A stretch of 64,000 nucleotides of DNA, from NCBI RefSeq assembly GCF_018448905.1, contig NZ_RCWA01000003.1, positions 62,001 through 126,000 on the forward strand, given 5' to 3'. Under the pieces are notes generated by a model. That model was not told where the DNA came from and did no database searches. It saw only the letters and a program-made list of their open reading frames with translations. Positions 27,116-35,047 of the stretch are shown one piece after another. This DNA comes from Photorhabdus heterorhabditis. GTDB lineage: Bacteria > Pseudomonadota > Gammaproteobacteria > Enterobacterales > Enterobacteriaceae. A program made the translations under genes and the position numbers. Position 1 is the stretch's first letter; the number at the start of each line of letters is the position of its first letter.

Positions 27116-27715
27116 ATGTACAAACATAAAGTGAGAATTATGACTTTAGCCACTACTGTAATCGCAGCTTTATTTAATGGAGCATGGGCTCATGGTTACA
27201 TTGATAGTCCAGGAAGTCGGGCATTCCTTTGTTCTGCACAGGGAAATAAACAAAATACAGATTGTGGGTTGGTAGAATATGAACCTCAATCTCTTGAAGC
27301 TAAAAAAGGCTTCCCGCAAGCTGGCCCAGAAGATGGTCATATTGCCAGTGCGGGTATTGGTCACTTTGACGCATTGGATGTTCAAACAGCAGAGCGATGG
27401 AAGAAAATTCCCATTACTACCGGTGATATTGAATTCAAATGGGAAATTGTAATCCAACACAAGACTTCAAGTTGGGAATATTTTATTACTAAATTAGACT
27501 GGGACCCCAATAAGCCTTTAACCAGAGAGCAATTTAATAGTACACCTTTCTGCTTTGAGGATTACCAGGAAAAAATGCCGGGGAATGAAGTTATTAATAA
27601 ATGTACTTTGCCAGAAGGTTATCAAGGTTATCACGTTATATTGGGTGTCTGGACAGTTGCAGATACCCTGAATGCATTTTACCAAGTGATTGATACAACA
27701 ATTAACCCTGCCTGA
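27116..27715 (+). CDS. AA10 lytic polysaccharide monooxygenase (chitin-binding protein)
   Basis: 199 residues from ATG 27116, preceded by GGAGGG. Signal peptide residues 1-25 end GAWA, giving a mature N-terminal His in HGYIDSPGSRAFLC. The second histidine-brace ligand is mature His90 in WEIVIQHKTSSWEYF. AA10 enzymes use copper and a reductant to cleave crystalline chitin by oxidation, aiding chitinases such as that at 8095. It is a single-domain enzyme without an extra chitin-binding module. Confidence 0.94.
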   Translation: MYKHKVRIMTLATTVIAALFNGAWAHGYIDSPGSRAFLCSAQGNKQNTDCGLVEYEPQSLEAKKGFPQAGPEDGHIASAGIGHFDALDVQTAERWKKIPITTGDIEFKWEIVIQHKTSSWEYFITKLDWDPNKPLTREQFNSTPFCFEDYQEKMPGNEVINKCTLPEGYQGYHVILGVWTVADTLNAFYQVIDTTINPA

Positions 27716-27748
27716 TATCCAATAGATGTTGCAAGACAATAATTATTG

Positions 27749-27775
27749 GGAACAGCATAACGCTGTTCCTTTTTA
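27749..27775 (+). terminator. rho-independent terminator after the LPMO gene
   Basis: Stem GGAACAGC with GCTGTTCC, loop ATAAC, followed by TTTTTAG; it also lies at the 3' end of the convergent exporter gene. Confidence 0.85.
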
Positions 27776-27788
27776 GTTTCAATTTAAC

Positions 27789-28406
27789 TTAAATGATGAA
27801 AGTACGCTGTACTAACCAGCAGGCCGTAATAAACAGAGTGACTGCGGCAATGCATTCTATAATACGGTACTGCCATGGTTTCGATATGAAGGCTGAGAAC
27901 TTGCGAGAACTATAGGCCAGACCGTAGAACCAAACAGACGAGGCCGCAAGTGCACCAGCCATGAACAAAATTCGATGACTGGCAGGATAAGGCGCTGCTG
28001 TTGATCCCAGGATGACAACGGTTTCCAGTAGCGCTAAAGGGTTCAGGAACGAGAGAACGAGTCCGCGTTTCACCATGTTAAAAGGTCTGGTATTTTGTTT
28101 CTCACTGAGGGTAATAGCCTCCCCACTCTCACTTATAGATCGACGCCCTGCCTGGAACGCCAAGAATAGAAGGAACACTATGGTAAATGACATCAAAACC
28201 ATAGTTATTTCTCGATTCAACGCAATGATACTTCCAACACCTAAAGCACCTATGGTAATCAGGATTGCATCACAAGCCACAAACACTGAAGCGAGCAGAA
28301 TTGCACGGTCATTCAGCAGACCGACCCGAAGGATTTCTATATTCTGAGGACCAATCGAAATTACCAGCCCTAAGCACAAAATAAAACCATTAATTAATGC
28401 CAACAT
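27789..28406 (-). CDS. LysE/ArgO-family amino-acid exporter
   Basis: 205 residues, about six membrane segments, opening NGFILCLGLVISIGPQNIEILRVGL, the LysE family start with Gly-Pro-Gln-Asn. VLSFLNPLALLETVVILG is the second conserved segment. The family exports basic or other amino acids; the substrate cannot be chosen here. Confidence 0.88.
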   Translation of the reverse strand: MLALINGFILCLGLVISIGPQNIEILRVGLLNDRAILLASVFVACDAILITIGALGVGSIIALNREITMVLMSFTIVFLLFLAFQAGRRSISESGEAITLSEKQNTRPFNMVKRGLVLSFLNPLALLETVVILGSTAAPYPASHRILFMAGALAASSVWFYGLAYSSRKFSAFISKPWQYRIIECIAAVTLFITACWLVQRTFII

Positions 28407-28679
28407 AATCCTTCCAAAGTATTGTTTTAAGTATCACCCGGTATATCTAGATTTGCTGGAAAATCAGGTCGTCTCGATGCACTCTTGCTACCTGATTATC
28501 AAATTATTCATGATATTGACCTCCAAAGAAACATCGACACAGCAGCCTACCCCACTGGCAAGTCGCCGCAATGTTCTTTAAGCATAAAACAATCAATGCC
28601 GTTACACTATTGGAGCAACAGTTTATGTGATATGGGTATTTATTTAATTTTACTTAGCTGTTTTAGTGGACAGACGAGT

Positions 28680-28707
28680 TTGATGTTTATGTTTTTTGTT
28701 CTATAAT
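28680..28707 (+). promoter_or_regulatory. tus promoter
   Basis: TTGATG (28680-28685), 16 bases, TATAAT (28702-28707), directly followed by the Ter site, so Tus binding would block its own transcription. The 334-base gap from 28407 holds this, the Ter site and no clear gene. Confidence 0.65.
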
Positions 28708-28731
28708 GAAAAGCATGTTGTAACTAAAACT
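28708..28731 (+). other. Ter replication fork arrest site (Tus binding)
   Basis: The core AGCATGTTGTAACTAAA (28712-28728) matches the E. coli Ter consensus AGnATGTTGTAACTAAA, including the G whose paired C flips to lock the fork. The orientation is that of TerB ahead of tus, so forks coming from the left (from the dif side) are blocked. Confidence 0.93.
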
Positions 28732-28740
28732 GTTACTTAT

Positions 28741-29667
28741 ATGAATAAATACTTATCAATTGAAAACTTGAATAGTTGCTTTCAAAAACAAGAAAGCAGA
28801 TTGAAACAATTGTATGAACTTCTTCATAGTTACACTTTGCTGGCCGCCCATGTATTTGTTCTGCCCAATGTAGAAAAAGGCAGTGAACATGATCCAATAA
28901 CAGAAATAACTGTTAATAAAACGACAGGTAATGAAGCATTAGATTTAGGTTTAAGCCATTATCTGAAGCTATTTATCCATCACAACAATCAAAATATCAG
29001 CAGTAAAGCAGCTGTTCGCCTTCCTGGTGTATTGTGTTTTTCTGTGAACCAACCACAATATCACTCTGCTTTACTTTTGATTGAAGAAATTAATAAGTTG
29101 AAAGCAGAACTTGAACATATCGTAACTATTCAATCAGGCGTAAATAAAGAACAACGATTTGAATTTGTTCACAATCAATTACATGGATTGATTACACTAA
29201 ATGCCTACAGAACCATAACTCCCCTTCTCAATCCTGATTCCGTTCGTTTTGGTTGGGCAAATAAAAACATCATCAATAAAGTCACAAAAAATCAAATTCT
29301 GCAACGTTTGGAGAAAAGTTATCACTCTGGGCGTGCAGTTTCTCCTTATTCTCGGGAACAATGGGCAGAATTAGTTGCCAGAGAAATCATCGATATAAAA
29401 AAATTGTCCAATGATGTGGTTTTAAAAATAAAACGCCCTGTAAAAGTGCAACCTATTGCACGAGTCTGGTATACCGATCAACAAAAGCAGGTGCAATATG
29501 CTTGCCCTCTACCAATTATTGCGTTTTATGTTAACTCTGGTGATAACAAACCAAAGATAGGTGAACTTAGTGATTACAATGCTAATACAATAGTACATCG
29601 CCATAAACCCAAAGCTAAACCACTGGAGCTGATTATTCCCAGACTACATTTATATCGTGAAATTTAA
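28741..29667 (+). CDS. tus: Tus replication terminator protein
   Basis: 308 residues (E. coli 309). Long identities: SSKAAVRLPGVLC, LHGLITLNAYRT, RFGWANK, LKIKRPVKVQPIARVWY and LIIPRLHLY. Tus binds Ter sites as a monomer and stops the replicative helicase from one side. The start ATG 28741 lies ten bases after the Ter site; no strong ribosome site is visible, which fits low expression. Neighbour fumC is partly conserved from E. coli, with accessory genes inserted between. Confidence 0.96.
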   Translation: MNKYLSIENLNSCFQKQESRLKQLYELLHSYTLLAAHVFVLPNVEKGSEHDPITEITVNKTTGNEALDLGLSHYLKLFIHHNNQNISSKAAVRLPGVLCFSVNQPQYHSALLLIEEINKLKAELEHIVTIQSGVNKEQRFEFVHNQLHGLITLNAYRTITPLLNPDSVRFGWANKNIINKVTKNQILQRLEKSYHSGRAVSPYSREQWAELVAREIIDIKKLSNDVVLKIKRPVKVQPIARVWYTDQQKQVQYACPLPIIAFYVNSGDNKPKIGELSDYNANTIVHRHKPKAKPLELIIPRLHLYREI

Positions 29668-29695
29668 ACGAAAAGTAGCCAACAATAATTGCAAA

Positions 29696-29729
29696 TTGCA
29701 GGGCAAGAAAATTGCCCTGCAAGATTTTT
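29696..29729 (+). terminator. rho-independent terminator after tus
   Basis: Perfect 11-base stem TTGCAGGGCAA with TTGCCCTGCAA followed by GATTTTT. Confidence 0.88.
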
Positions 29730-30099
29730 AATCCAAAGGACATACCCGAATAATATGACCATCGGGATCTTCAGCAAGGAAAGTACGGCCAAAAACTTCA
29801 GTGTAAGGTTCCTGCACAATCTTGATGTCGGGGTTCTTCTGCCATTCTGCAAAAAAGCGATCTACATCTTCGCTGGATGGCAACATAATACCGATCTCAG
29901 AGAACCGCGGGACAGCAACATCTGGTTTTGTTCCCCCCGACCAAATGGCAAACAATGCTTCGTCGCCAGCAGAAAATGCCACATAACGGGGACTCGAAAA
30001 CACCGGTTCAGAATTGAAAAGTGTCTGGTAGAAGGCCGTTGAACGATCAATATCAGATACGTAGACAAGTTGAAGGTTAGGTTTAGAGGATATTGTCAT
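29728..30099 (-). CDS. VOC (glyoxalase/bleomycin-resistance fold) protein
   Basis: 123 residues from ATG 30099 (GAGAA upstream; the ATG at 30117 is weaker). Paired beta-alpha-beta-beta-beta units: LVYVSDIDRSTAFYQTLF at the start and EVFGRTFLAEDPDGHIIRVCPLD at the end, the latter with the typical metal-site Asp-Pro-Asp-Gly-His pattern. Function within the superfamily is open. Confidence 0.85.
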   Translation of the reverse strand: MTISSKPNLQLVYVSDIDRSTAFYQTLFNSEPVFSSPRYVAFSAGDEALFAIWSGGTKPDVAVPRFSEIGIMLPSSEDVDRFFAEWQKNPDIKIVQEPYTEVFGRTFLAEDPDGHIIRVCPLD

Positions 30100-30168
30100 T
30101 ATGTAATTCTCATGCAAGTTTGATTCATCTAAGAGAGTAAAAATAAATTGTTATAGGGTTTGAGGTTC

Positions 30169-30192
30169 AATGGAACAATGGAACAATGGAAC
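30169..30192. repeat. three tandem copies of an 8-base unit (AATGGAAC)
   Basis: Perfect 24-base tandem run in the gap between the VOC gene and the next minus-strand gene. Short simple repeats like this can vary in copy number; no promoter role is evident. Confidence 0.8.
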
Positions 30193-30233
30193 GAAAACAT
30201 ACTTAACTATATAAAAATATAAATCGACTCTAA

Positions 30234-30827
30234 TTAACGTAAGTTTCGATTAATATTCCAGTATTCGAGTGTATGGGGTGCGCTAATGCCAAAGATATCG
30301 CAAATTTTTATTATCATATAATCAAAATCATTTTTACTACCAACAAAGACATCAGGGAATTCTTTTAGGATTTTATTTGTTTTATCAAACTCCATTTCTG
30401 TTGCTTCTGCTTTAAAAAACATTTGCTTATAAGATGGCTCAATAATATCAATTTGGTCCTTGCTCAAAACAAAATAGTGCTCTTTAGATGGGTTAACTTT
30501 TTCATAATATTTATCATCAACATATTGCAATACCTCGTCGGAACATTCTCCACAATACCCCTTTCTACTTTCGAGGAGTATTTTCCGCTCGTATGGGTTT
30601 TGCTGGTAATAATTAAACCCGAACATTTCATTGTTTTTTATGATGATATCATTTAATCGAGCCTCTACTTTATTGTTCAGAATACCTCCTGTTTCATTAT
30701 CGCTTCCATAGAGGGAATGAACGTCTACTCTCCGGGGAAGTGAATCTTCAGTGCTACTGATTTTAGTTGAGATATATTGATGATTCGATACTGGTCCTAA
30801 CATGTAGTTTGTCCTTTTTGGATTCAA
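30234..30827 (-). CDS. unknown protein, possible papain/transglutaminase-fold cysteine enzyme
   Basis: 197 residues, no signal peptide or membrane segment; I do not recognise the family. GYCGECSDEVLQYV (Cys92) resembles the G-x-CGE nucleophile helix of papain-fold toxins and transglutaminase-like effectors. EHYFVLS (His117) then resembles the strand carrying the catalytic His, and IIEPSYKQMF (Glu130) the place of the usual Asp. The order and spacing Cys-His-acid fit that fold. It is strongly AT-rich and stands alone between a VOC gene and a toxin-antitoxin pair. A secreted effector or immunity function is possible but unproven. Confidence 0.5.
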   Translation of the reverse strand: MNPKRTNYMLGPVSNHQYISTKISSTEDSLPRRVDVHSLYGSDNETGGILNNKVEARLNDIIIKNNEMFGFNYYQQNPYERKILLESRKGYCGECSDEVLQYVDDKYYEKVNPSKEHYFVLSKDQIDIIEPSYKQMFFKAEATEMEFDKTNKILKEFPDVFVGSKNDFDYMIIKICDIFGISAPHTLEYWNINRNLR

Positions 30828-31062
30828 AAATAATCGATGGAGTATAATTCACAATCTAAATTCAGTATAGTGAATGCCACCCGCCGTAAAGAGAGTTTAC
30901 GGCGGATTTGCTAAAAAAGCGTATGAATTTTTCAGAATAACGTATTGAGTCCAAAGCCCTCCCTATGCCGGGAATACGAAACTACTACATCAGCTCCTGC
31001 ATTTCAAGGAAAAACTGTATGTATACACAGTTATTATGATTTATCCTCAAATCACTTGTTAT

Positions 31063-31108
31063 TTGACCTATTCAGGTCATCTGTCTATTATAAAATTGAC
31101 AGATGACC
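31063..31108 (+). promoter_or_regulatory. xre-res promoter with flanking inverted repeat
   Basis: TTGACC (31063-31068), 17 bases, TATTAT (31086-31091). A perfect 11-base inverted repeat, GGTCATCTGTC (31075-31085) and GACAGATGACC (31098-31108), brackets the -10 box with a 12-base spacer. It is the obvious operator for the Xre antitoxin. Confidence 0.75.
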
Positions 31109-31120
31109 AACGAGGTGCTT

Positions 31121-31570
31121 ATGCAAGTTTTTACACCAAGCCATAAAGTCCAAAGTCCTCCCCCACTTTGGCGAACAGTGGGTTTTCCTTCAAGCAGTGG
31201 ACCACATTTGAATGCAGTATTAAACGAAGGGTTACCAGTCACGATAGTTGAGAAAATACAAAATTGGTCCACATTCGGTAAAGGAGATATCCTGCGGATC
31301 GCGGGTATTCAAATACGCAGCTATTCAAGGCGCCGTTCAGGTAAAGGTAAATTCACGGCTGACGAAAGTCAGCGGATTGCCCGATTCGTTCGTGTAATGG
31401 ATCACGCGGTAGATCTGTTTAACGGTGACAAAGATAAAGCAACTCAATGGATGAAGCGCCCAATCCGAGGTCTGGGATACGTCACACCTGAGTCAATGCT
31501 CGATACAGAAAGTAGCGCACTAGATGTCATGAATCTTATAGGAAGAATTGAGCACGGGATTGTATCGTGA
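31121..31570 (+). CDS. Xre-type antitoxin with DUF2384 domain
   Basis: 149 residues from ATG 31121, with GAGG 5-8 bases upstream; the ATG at 31103 lies inside the operator. The N-terminal half is an Xre-like helix-turn-helix region. The C-terminal part (FTADESQRIARFVRVMDHAVDLFNGDKDKATQWMKRPIRGLG) is the MbcA/ParS/Xre toxin-binding domain DUF2384. It represses the operon and covers the RES toxin active site. It overlaps res by four bases. Confidence 0.9.
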   Translation: MQVFTPSHKVQSPPPLWRTVGFPSSSGPHLNAVLNEGLPVTIVEKIQNWSTFGKGDILRIAGIQIRSYSRRRSGKGKFTADESQRIARFVRVMDHAVDLFNGDKDKATQWMKRPIRGLGYVTPESMLDTESSALDVMNLIGRIEHGIVS

Positions 31571-32046
31571 TCCTATACCGACTTACCCGTTCAAAGTATG
31601 TCGAATCAGCATGGAGCGGTACTGGAGGAAAACTGTATGGTGGCCGCTGGCACAATATAGGAAGACCAGCGGTCTATGTCGCCACTTCTATTTCTCTTGC
31701 TGTGCTGGAAATACTTGTCCATGTAGGAGATGATGAGCTTCTCGCTGATTTTTCGCTGTTGAGTATCGATATCCCAGAAAACCAAATTGATATTTTAAAC
31801 ATCGATACGTTACCGCCTGATTGGAATGATCCCATCCCTCCGGCTTGCACAATGGAAATAGGCAGTGAATGGTTCGAAGTTAGTCATTCCATTGGTCTGA
31901 TGGTTCCCTCTGCCATCGTCCCCTACGAAAATAATGTCATGTTGAATCCCATGGCGAAGGATTTTCATAAGTATATCAATACGGTTAAACTCCTTGATTT
32001 CGGCATTGATTCTCGATTAGTAAAGGAAAAAAATAATCTGAGATGA
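31567..32046 (+). CDS. RES-domain toxin (NAD+-degrading)
   Basis: 159 residues, GTG start at 31567 overlapping the antitoxin stop. The family Arg, Glu and Ser are in YRLTRSKY, GGRWHNIGRPAVYVATSISLAVLEILVHV and LMVPSAIVPYENNVMLNP. RES toxins consume NAD+ by phosphorolysis/hydrolysis and resemble ADP-ribosyltransferases. Xre-RES pairs are known in Photorhabdus. All conserved residues look intact. Confidence 0.92.
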   Translation: MILYRLTRSKYVESAWSGTGGKLYGGRWHNIGRPAVYVATSISLAVLEILVHVGDDELLADFSLLSIDIPENQIDILNIDTLPPDWNDPIPPACTMEIGSEWFEVSHSIGLMVPSAIVPYENNVMLNPMAKDFHKYINTVKLLDFGIDSRLVKEKNNLR

Positions 32047-32061
32047 GATAGTAAAACAAAA

Positions 32062-32091
32062 AACCGGAGCACCCGTCTCCGGTTAGTTTTT
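32062..32091. terminator. bidirectional terminator between res and fumC
   Basis: Stem AACCGGAG with CTCCGGTT; T-runs follow on both strands (AGTTTTT on plus, TTTGTTTT on minus). It serves the two convergent genes. Confidence 0.88.
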
Positions 32092-32108
32092 CATGGTAAA
32101 AGCAGCAA

Positions 32109-33503
32109 TTATTTCAAGCTACCAACCATATCTTCAGGACGAACCCACTCGTCAAACTCAGCTTCTGTCAGATAGCCCAGTTTCATTGCTGATTGTTTCA
32201 GTGTCAGCCCTTCTTTATGCGCTTTCTTAGCAATTTCGGCGGCTTTGTCATAACCGATATGCGTATTCAGCGCCGTTACCAGCATCAGAGATTCATTCAG
32301 CAGTTGAGTGATACGCTCACGGTTAGGCTCGATACCTACAGCGCAATGCTCATTGAAGCTACGCATCCCATCAGCCAGTAAGCGGATAGATTGCAGGAAG
32401 TTATCAATAACCATCGGGCGGAACACGTTCAGTTCAAAGTTGCCAGATGCACCACCAATATTAATAGCAACATCATTACCCATCACTTGGGCACAAAGCA
32501 TAGTGACGGCTTCACACTGAGTCGGGTTAACTTTACCTGGCATGATCGAGCTGCCTGGTTCGTTTTCAGGAATTGAAATTTCACCAATACCACAACGTGG
32601 CCCGGAAGCCAACCAGCGAACATCGTTGGCAATCTTCATCATTGAAGCCGCCAGACCTTTCAGTGCACCGTGTGAATGAACCAATGCATCACAGGTAGCC
32701 AGAGCTTCAAATTTATTTGGTGCAGTCACAAACGGATGGCTGGTTAATTCAGCCAGCTTCTTAGCAACGCGAACGGCATACTCAGGATGTGTATTCAAAC
32801 CTGTACCTACCGCAGTACCACCTAGTGCCAATTCACAAACATGAGGAATACTGTCTTCAATGTGTTTCAGATTATGAGTCAGCATGGCTACCCAGCCGGA
32901 AATTTCCTGACCCAGTGTTAGTGGCGTCGCATCTTGCAAATGAGTACGCCCAATTTTGACGATATCCTTGTAAGCTTCAGCTTTATCAGCCAGTGTTTTT
33001 TGTAATACTTTCAGCTCAGGGATAAGATGCTCACGCAGCGCGATAACTGCGGCAACATGCATTGCGGTTGGGAAAACGTCGTTAGAACTCTGGCTCTTAT
33101 TGACATCATCGTTAGGATGGATAAGACGTTCGCTACCCCTTACCCCACCAAGAATCTCGCTACCACGGTTCGCCAACACTTCGTTCATATTCATGTTACT
33201 TTGTGTTCCGGAACCGGTCTGCCAGATAGCAAGCGGAAATTCTGTTGGATGTTTACCTTCCAGTACTTCTTTTGCGGCAGCAATAATTGCTTCACCCCGC
33301 TCTTTCGACAGAAGGCCCAAATCCATATTTACACTGGCCGCAGCCTGTTTGGTTAATGCAAGAGCGTGGATCAATGCAACCGGCATTTTCTCCTGCGAAA
33401 TGCGGAAATGCTCAAGTGAACGTTGAGTTTGCGCTCCCCATAATTGGTCAGCAGGTACTTCGATAGGCCCCATTGAGTCTTTTTCAATGCGAGTGGCTGC
33501 CAT
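32109..33503 (-). CDS. fumC: class II fumarate hydratase FumC
   Basis: 464 residues, full length. The fumarase/aspartase signature is [15 protein letters not shown]; also [19 protein letters not shown]-type region ([13 protein letters not shown]) and [16 protein letters not shown]. It interconverts fumarate and malate without an iron-sulfur cluster, and in E. coli it is favoured under oxidative stress or low iron. In E. coli fumA lies next to fumC; here it is absent. Confidence 0.97.
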   Translation of the reverse strand: MAATRIEKDSMGPIEVPADQLWGAQTQRSLEHFRISQEKMPVALIHALALTKQAAASVNMDLGLLSKERGEAIIAAAKEVLEGKHPTEFPLAIWQTGSGTQSNMNMNEVLANRGSEILGGVRGSERLIHPNDDVNKSQSSNDVFPTAMHVAAVIALREHLIPELKVLQKTLADKAEAYKDIVKIGRTHLQDATPLTLGQEISGWVAMLTHNLKHIEDSIPHVCELALGGTAVGTGLNTHPEYAVRVAKKLAELTSHPFVTAPNKFEALATCDALVHSHGALKGLAASMMKIANDVRWLASGPRCGIGEISIPENEPGSSIMPGKVNPTQCEAVTMLCAQVMGNDVAINIGGASGNFELNVFRPMVIDNFLQSIRLLADGMRSFNEHCAVGIEPNRERITQLLNESLMLVTALNTHIGYDKAAEIAKKAHKEGLTLKQSAMKLGYLTEAEFDEWVRPEDMVGSLK

Positions 33504-33542
33504 TACTATCTCTCCTTAACACACAGAATAATCGAATATGCA

Positions 33543-33624
33543 TATACCTGTTATCTTTCAAATTGCTGCTTTGTTGGCTGCGTTCACTTGCCGCCGCGCT
33601 GCAAATTGAAATTTATTGGGTATA
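33543..33624. repeat. ERIC element, internally deleted (~82 bases)
   Basis: Bounded by TATACC and GGGTATA; it shares the same short form as the copies at 7942, 51735 and 52193. It lies in the 233-base gap between divergent fumC and manA. Confidence 0.9.
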
Positions 33625-33736
33625 ACATTCTGTTATCATGCCATATATTAGTTCCTGATTATGCCGACCAAGTCGTGTTTATCGTATTGTAGTCGCAAGG
33701 AAATAGATTGATTTTTTAAAAAAGAGAGTAACGGCC

Positions 33737-34912
33737 ATGTTTAAAATGATAAATCAGATCCAACACTATTCCTGGGGAAGCCAAACCGCCCTGACTGATA
33801 TTTATGGTGTTGAAAATCCAGATAATCTGCCAATGGCTGAATTATGGATGGGCGCTCATCCTAAAAGCAGTTCGATTGTCGTCAATCCTGAAACGGGGAA
33901 ACCGGTGGCCCTAAATGAATTCATTGCCAGTGATCCAGAAAAATATTTAGGGAAAGAGGTTGCAGATACATTTCACCGTTTACCTTTCTTATTTAAAATT
34001 TTGTGTGCAGCTCAACCGCTCTCTATTCAGGTTCATCCCGATAAAAAATCGGCAGAAGAAGGTTTTACCAAAGAGAATGTCGCAGGTATTCCACTGGATT
34101 CACCTGAAAGAAACTATAAAGATGATAACCATAAGCCTGAGTTAGTTTATGCCCTGACCCCTTTTCGGGCAATCAATGGATTCCGTCCGCTAAACGAAAT
34201 CGTACAATTACTGGAATTTGTTACTGCGGCGCATCCCAAGATTCGATTTTTTATCCAAAAACCGAATGAACAAAATCTTGCTTTTTTATTTTGCCAATTA
34301 CTCAATATGAGCGGCAAACAAAAACAGCTGGCTCTTGGCGTATTAAAGTCAGCATTAAACAGCCGCATCGGAGAGCCTTGGGATACCATAAAAAAAATGG
34401 CGGAGTTTTATCCTGACGATAATGGTCTGTTTAGCCCACTTTTGCTAAATGTTATTGAACTTAAACCAGGTCAGGCCATGTTTTTATGCGCCCGTACACC
34501 TCACGCTTATCTAGAAGGTGTTGCTCTTGAAGTCATGGCAAACTCAGATAATGTCCTGCGGGCTGGATTGACCAATAAACATATAGACATTCCAGAGTTA
34601 ATGGCAAATCTTGATTTTGTATCAAAACCAGTAAACACATTATTAACCTTACCAAAACAGCAAAAAACAGCGCAAACCTTCCCTGTTCCCATCAATGATT
34701 TTGCATTTTCCATTTATCCTTTATCAGAACAGCCAATTACTCTTGAGAACAATTCAGCATCGATTGTTTTTTGTATTGAAGGTCAAACAGTTATACAATC
34801 TAGCGAACACCAATTAAGGATTTCCCCAGGCGAATCAGCATTTATATCTGCTGCCGAGAAGATTGTGATTATTCACGGTTGTGGTTTGGTTGCTCGGATT
34901 TTTAATCAATAA
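33737..34912 (+). CDS. manA: mannose-6-phosphate isomerase
   Basis: 391 residues, type I PMI. Zinc ligands are in IQVHPDKK (Gln, His), HKPELVYAL (Glu) and RTPHAYLEG (His); the start MFKMINQIQHYSWGS is typical. It links mannose-6-phosphate with fructose-6-phosphate for GDP-mannose synthesis or mannose use. Order fumC-manA-ydgA is as in E. coli. Confidence 0.96.
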   Translation: MFKMINQIQHYSWGSQTALTDIYGVENPDNLPMAELWMGAHPKSSSIVVNPETGKPVALNEFIASDPEKYLGKEVADTFHRLPFLFKILCAAQPLSIQVHPDKKSAEEGFTKENVAGIPLDSPERNYKDDNHKPELVYALTPFRAINGFRPLNEIVQLLEFVTAAHPKIRFFIQKPNEQNLAFLFCQLLNMSGKQKQLALGVLKSALNSRIGEPWDTIKKMAEFYPDDNGLFSPLLLNVIELKPGQAMFLCARTPHAYLEGVALEVMANSDNVLRAGLTNKHIDIPELMANLDFVSKPVNTLLTLPKQQKTAQTFPVPINDFAFSIYPLSEQPITLENNSASIVFCIEGQTVIQSSEHQLRISPGESAFISAAEKIVIIHGCGLVARIFNQ

Positions 34913-35047
34913 TACGCTAATCTGGGTTTAAAACTTATTCACAGGCTGTTAAGTGCGACTTAAATTTCAAGTGATGTTAACAGCCATTTTTATACTAGAA
35001 GAGTACATATTATTTGCAAATATGTACTAAAAGGATGGATCTCCATT

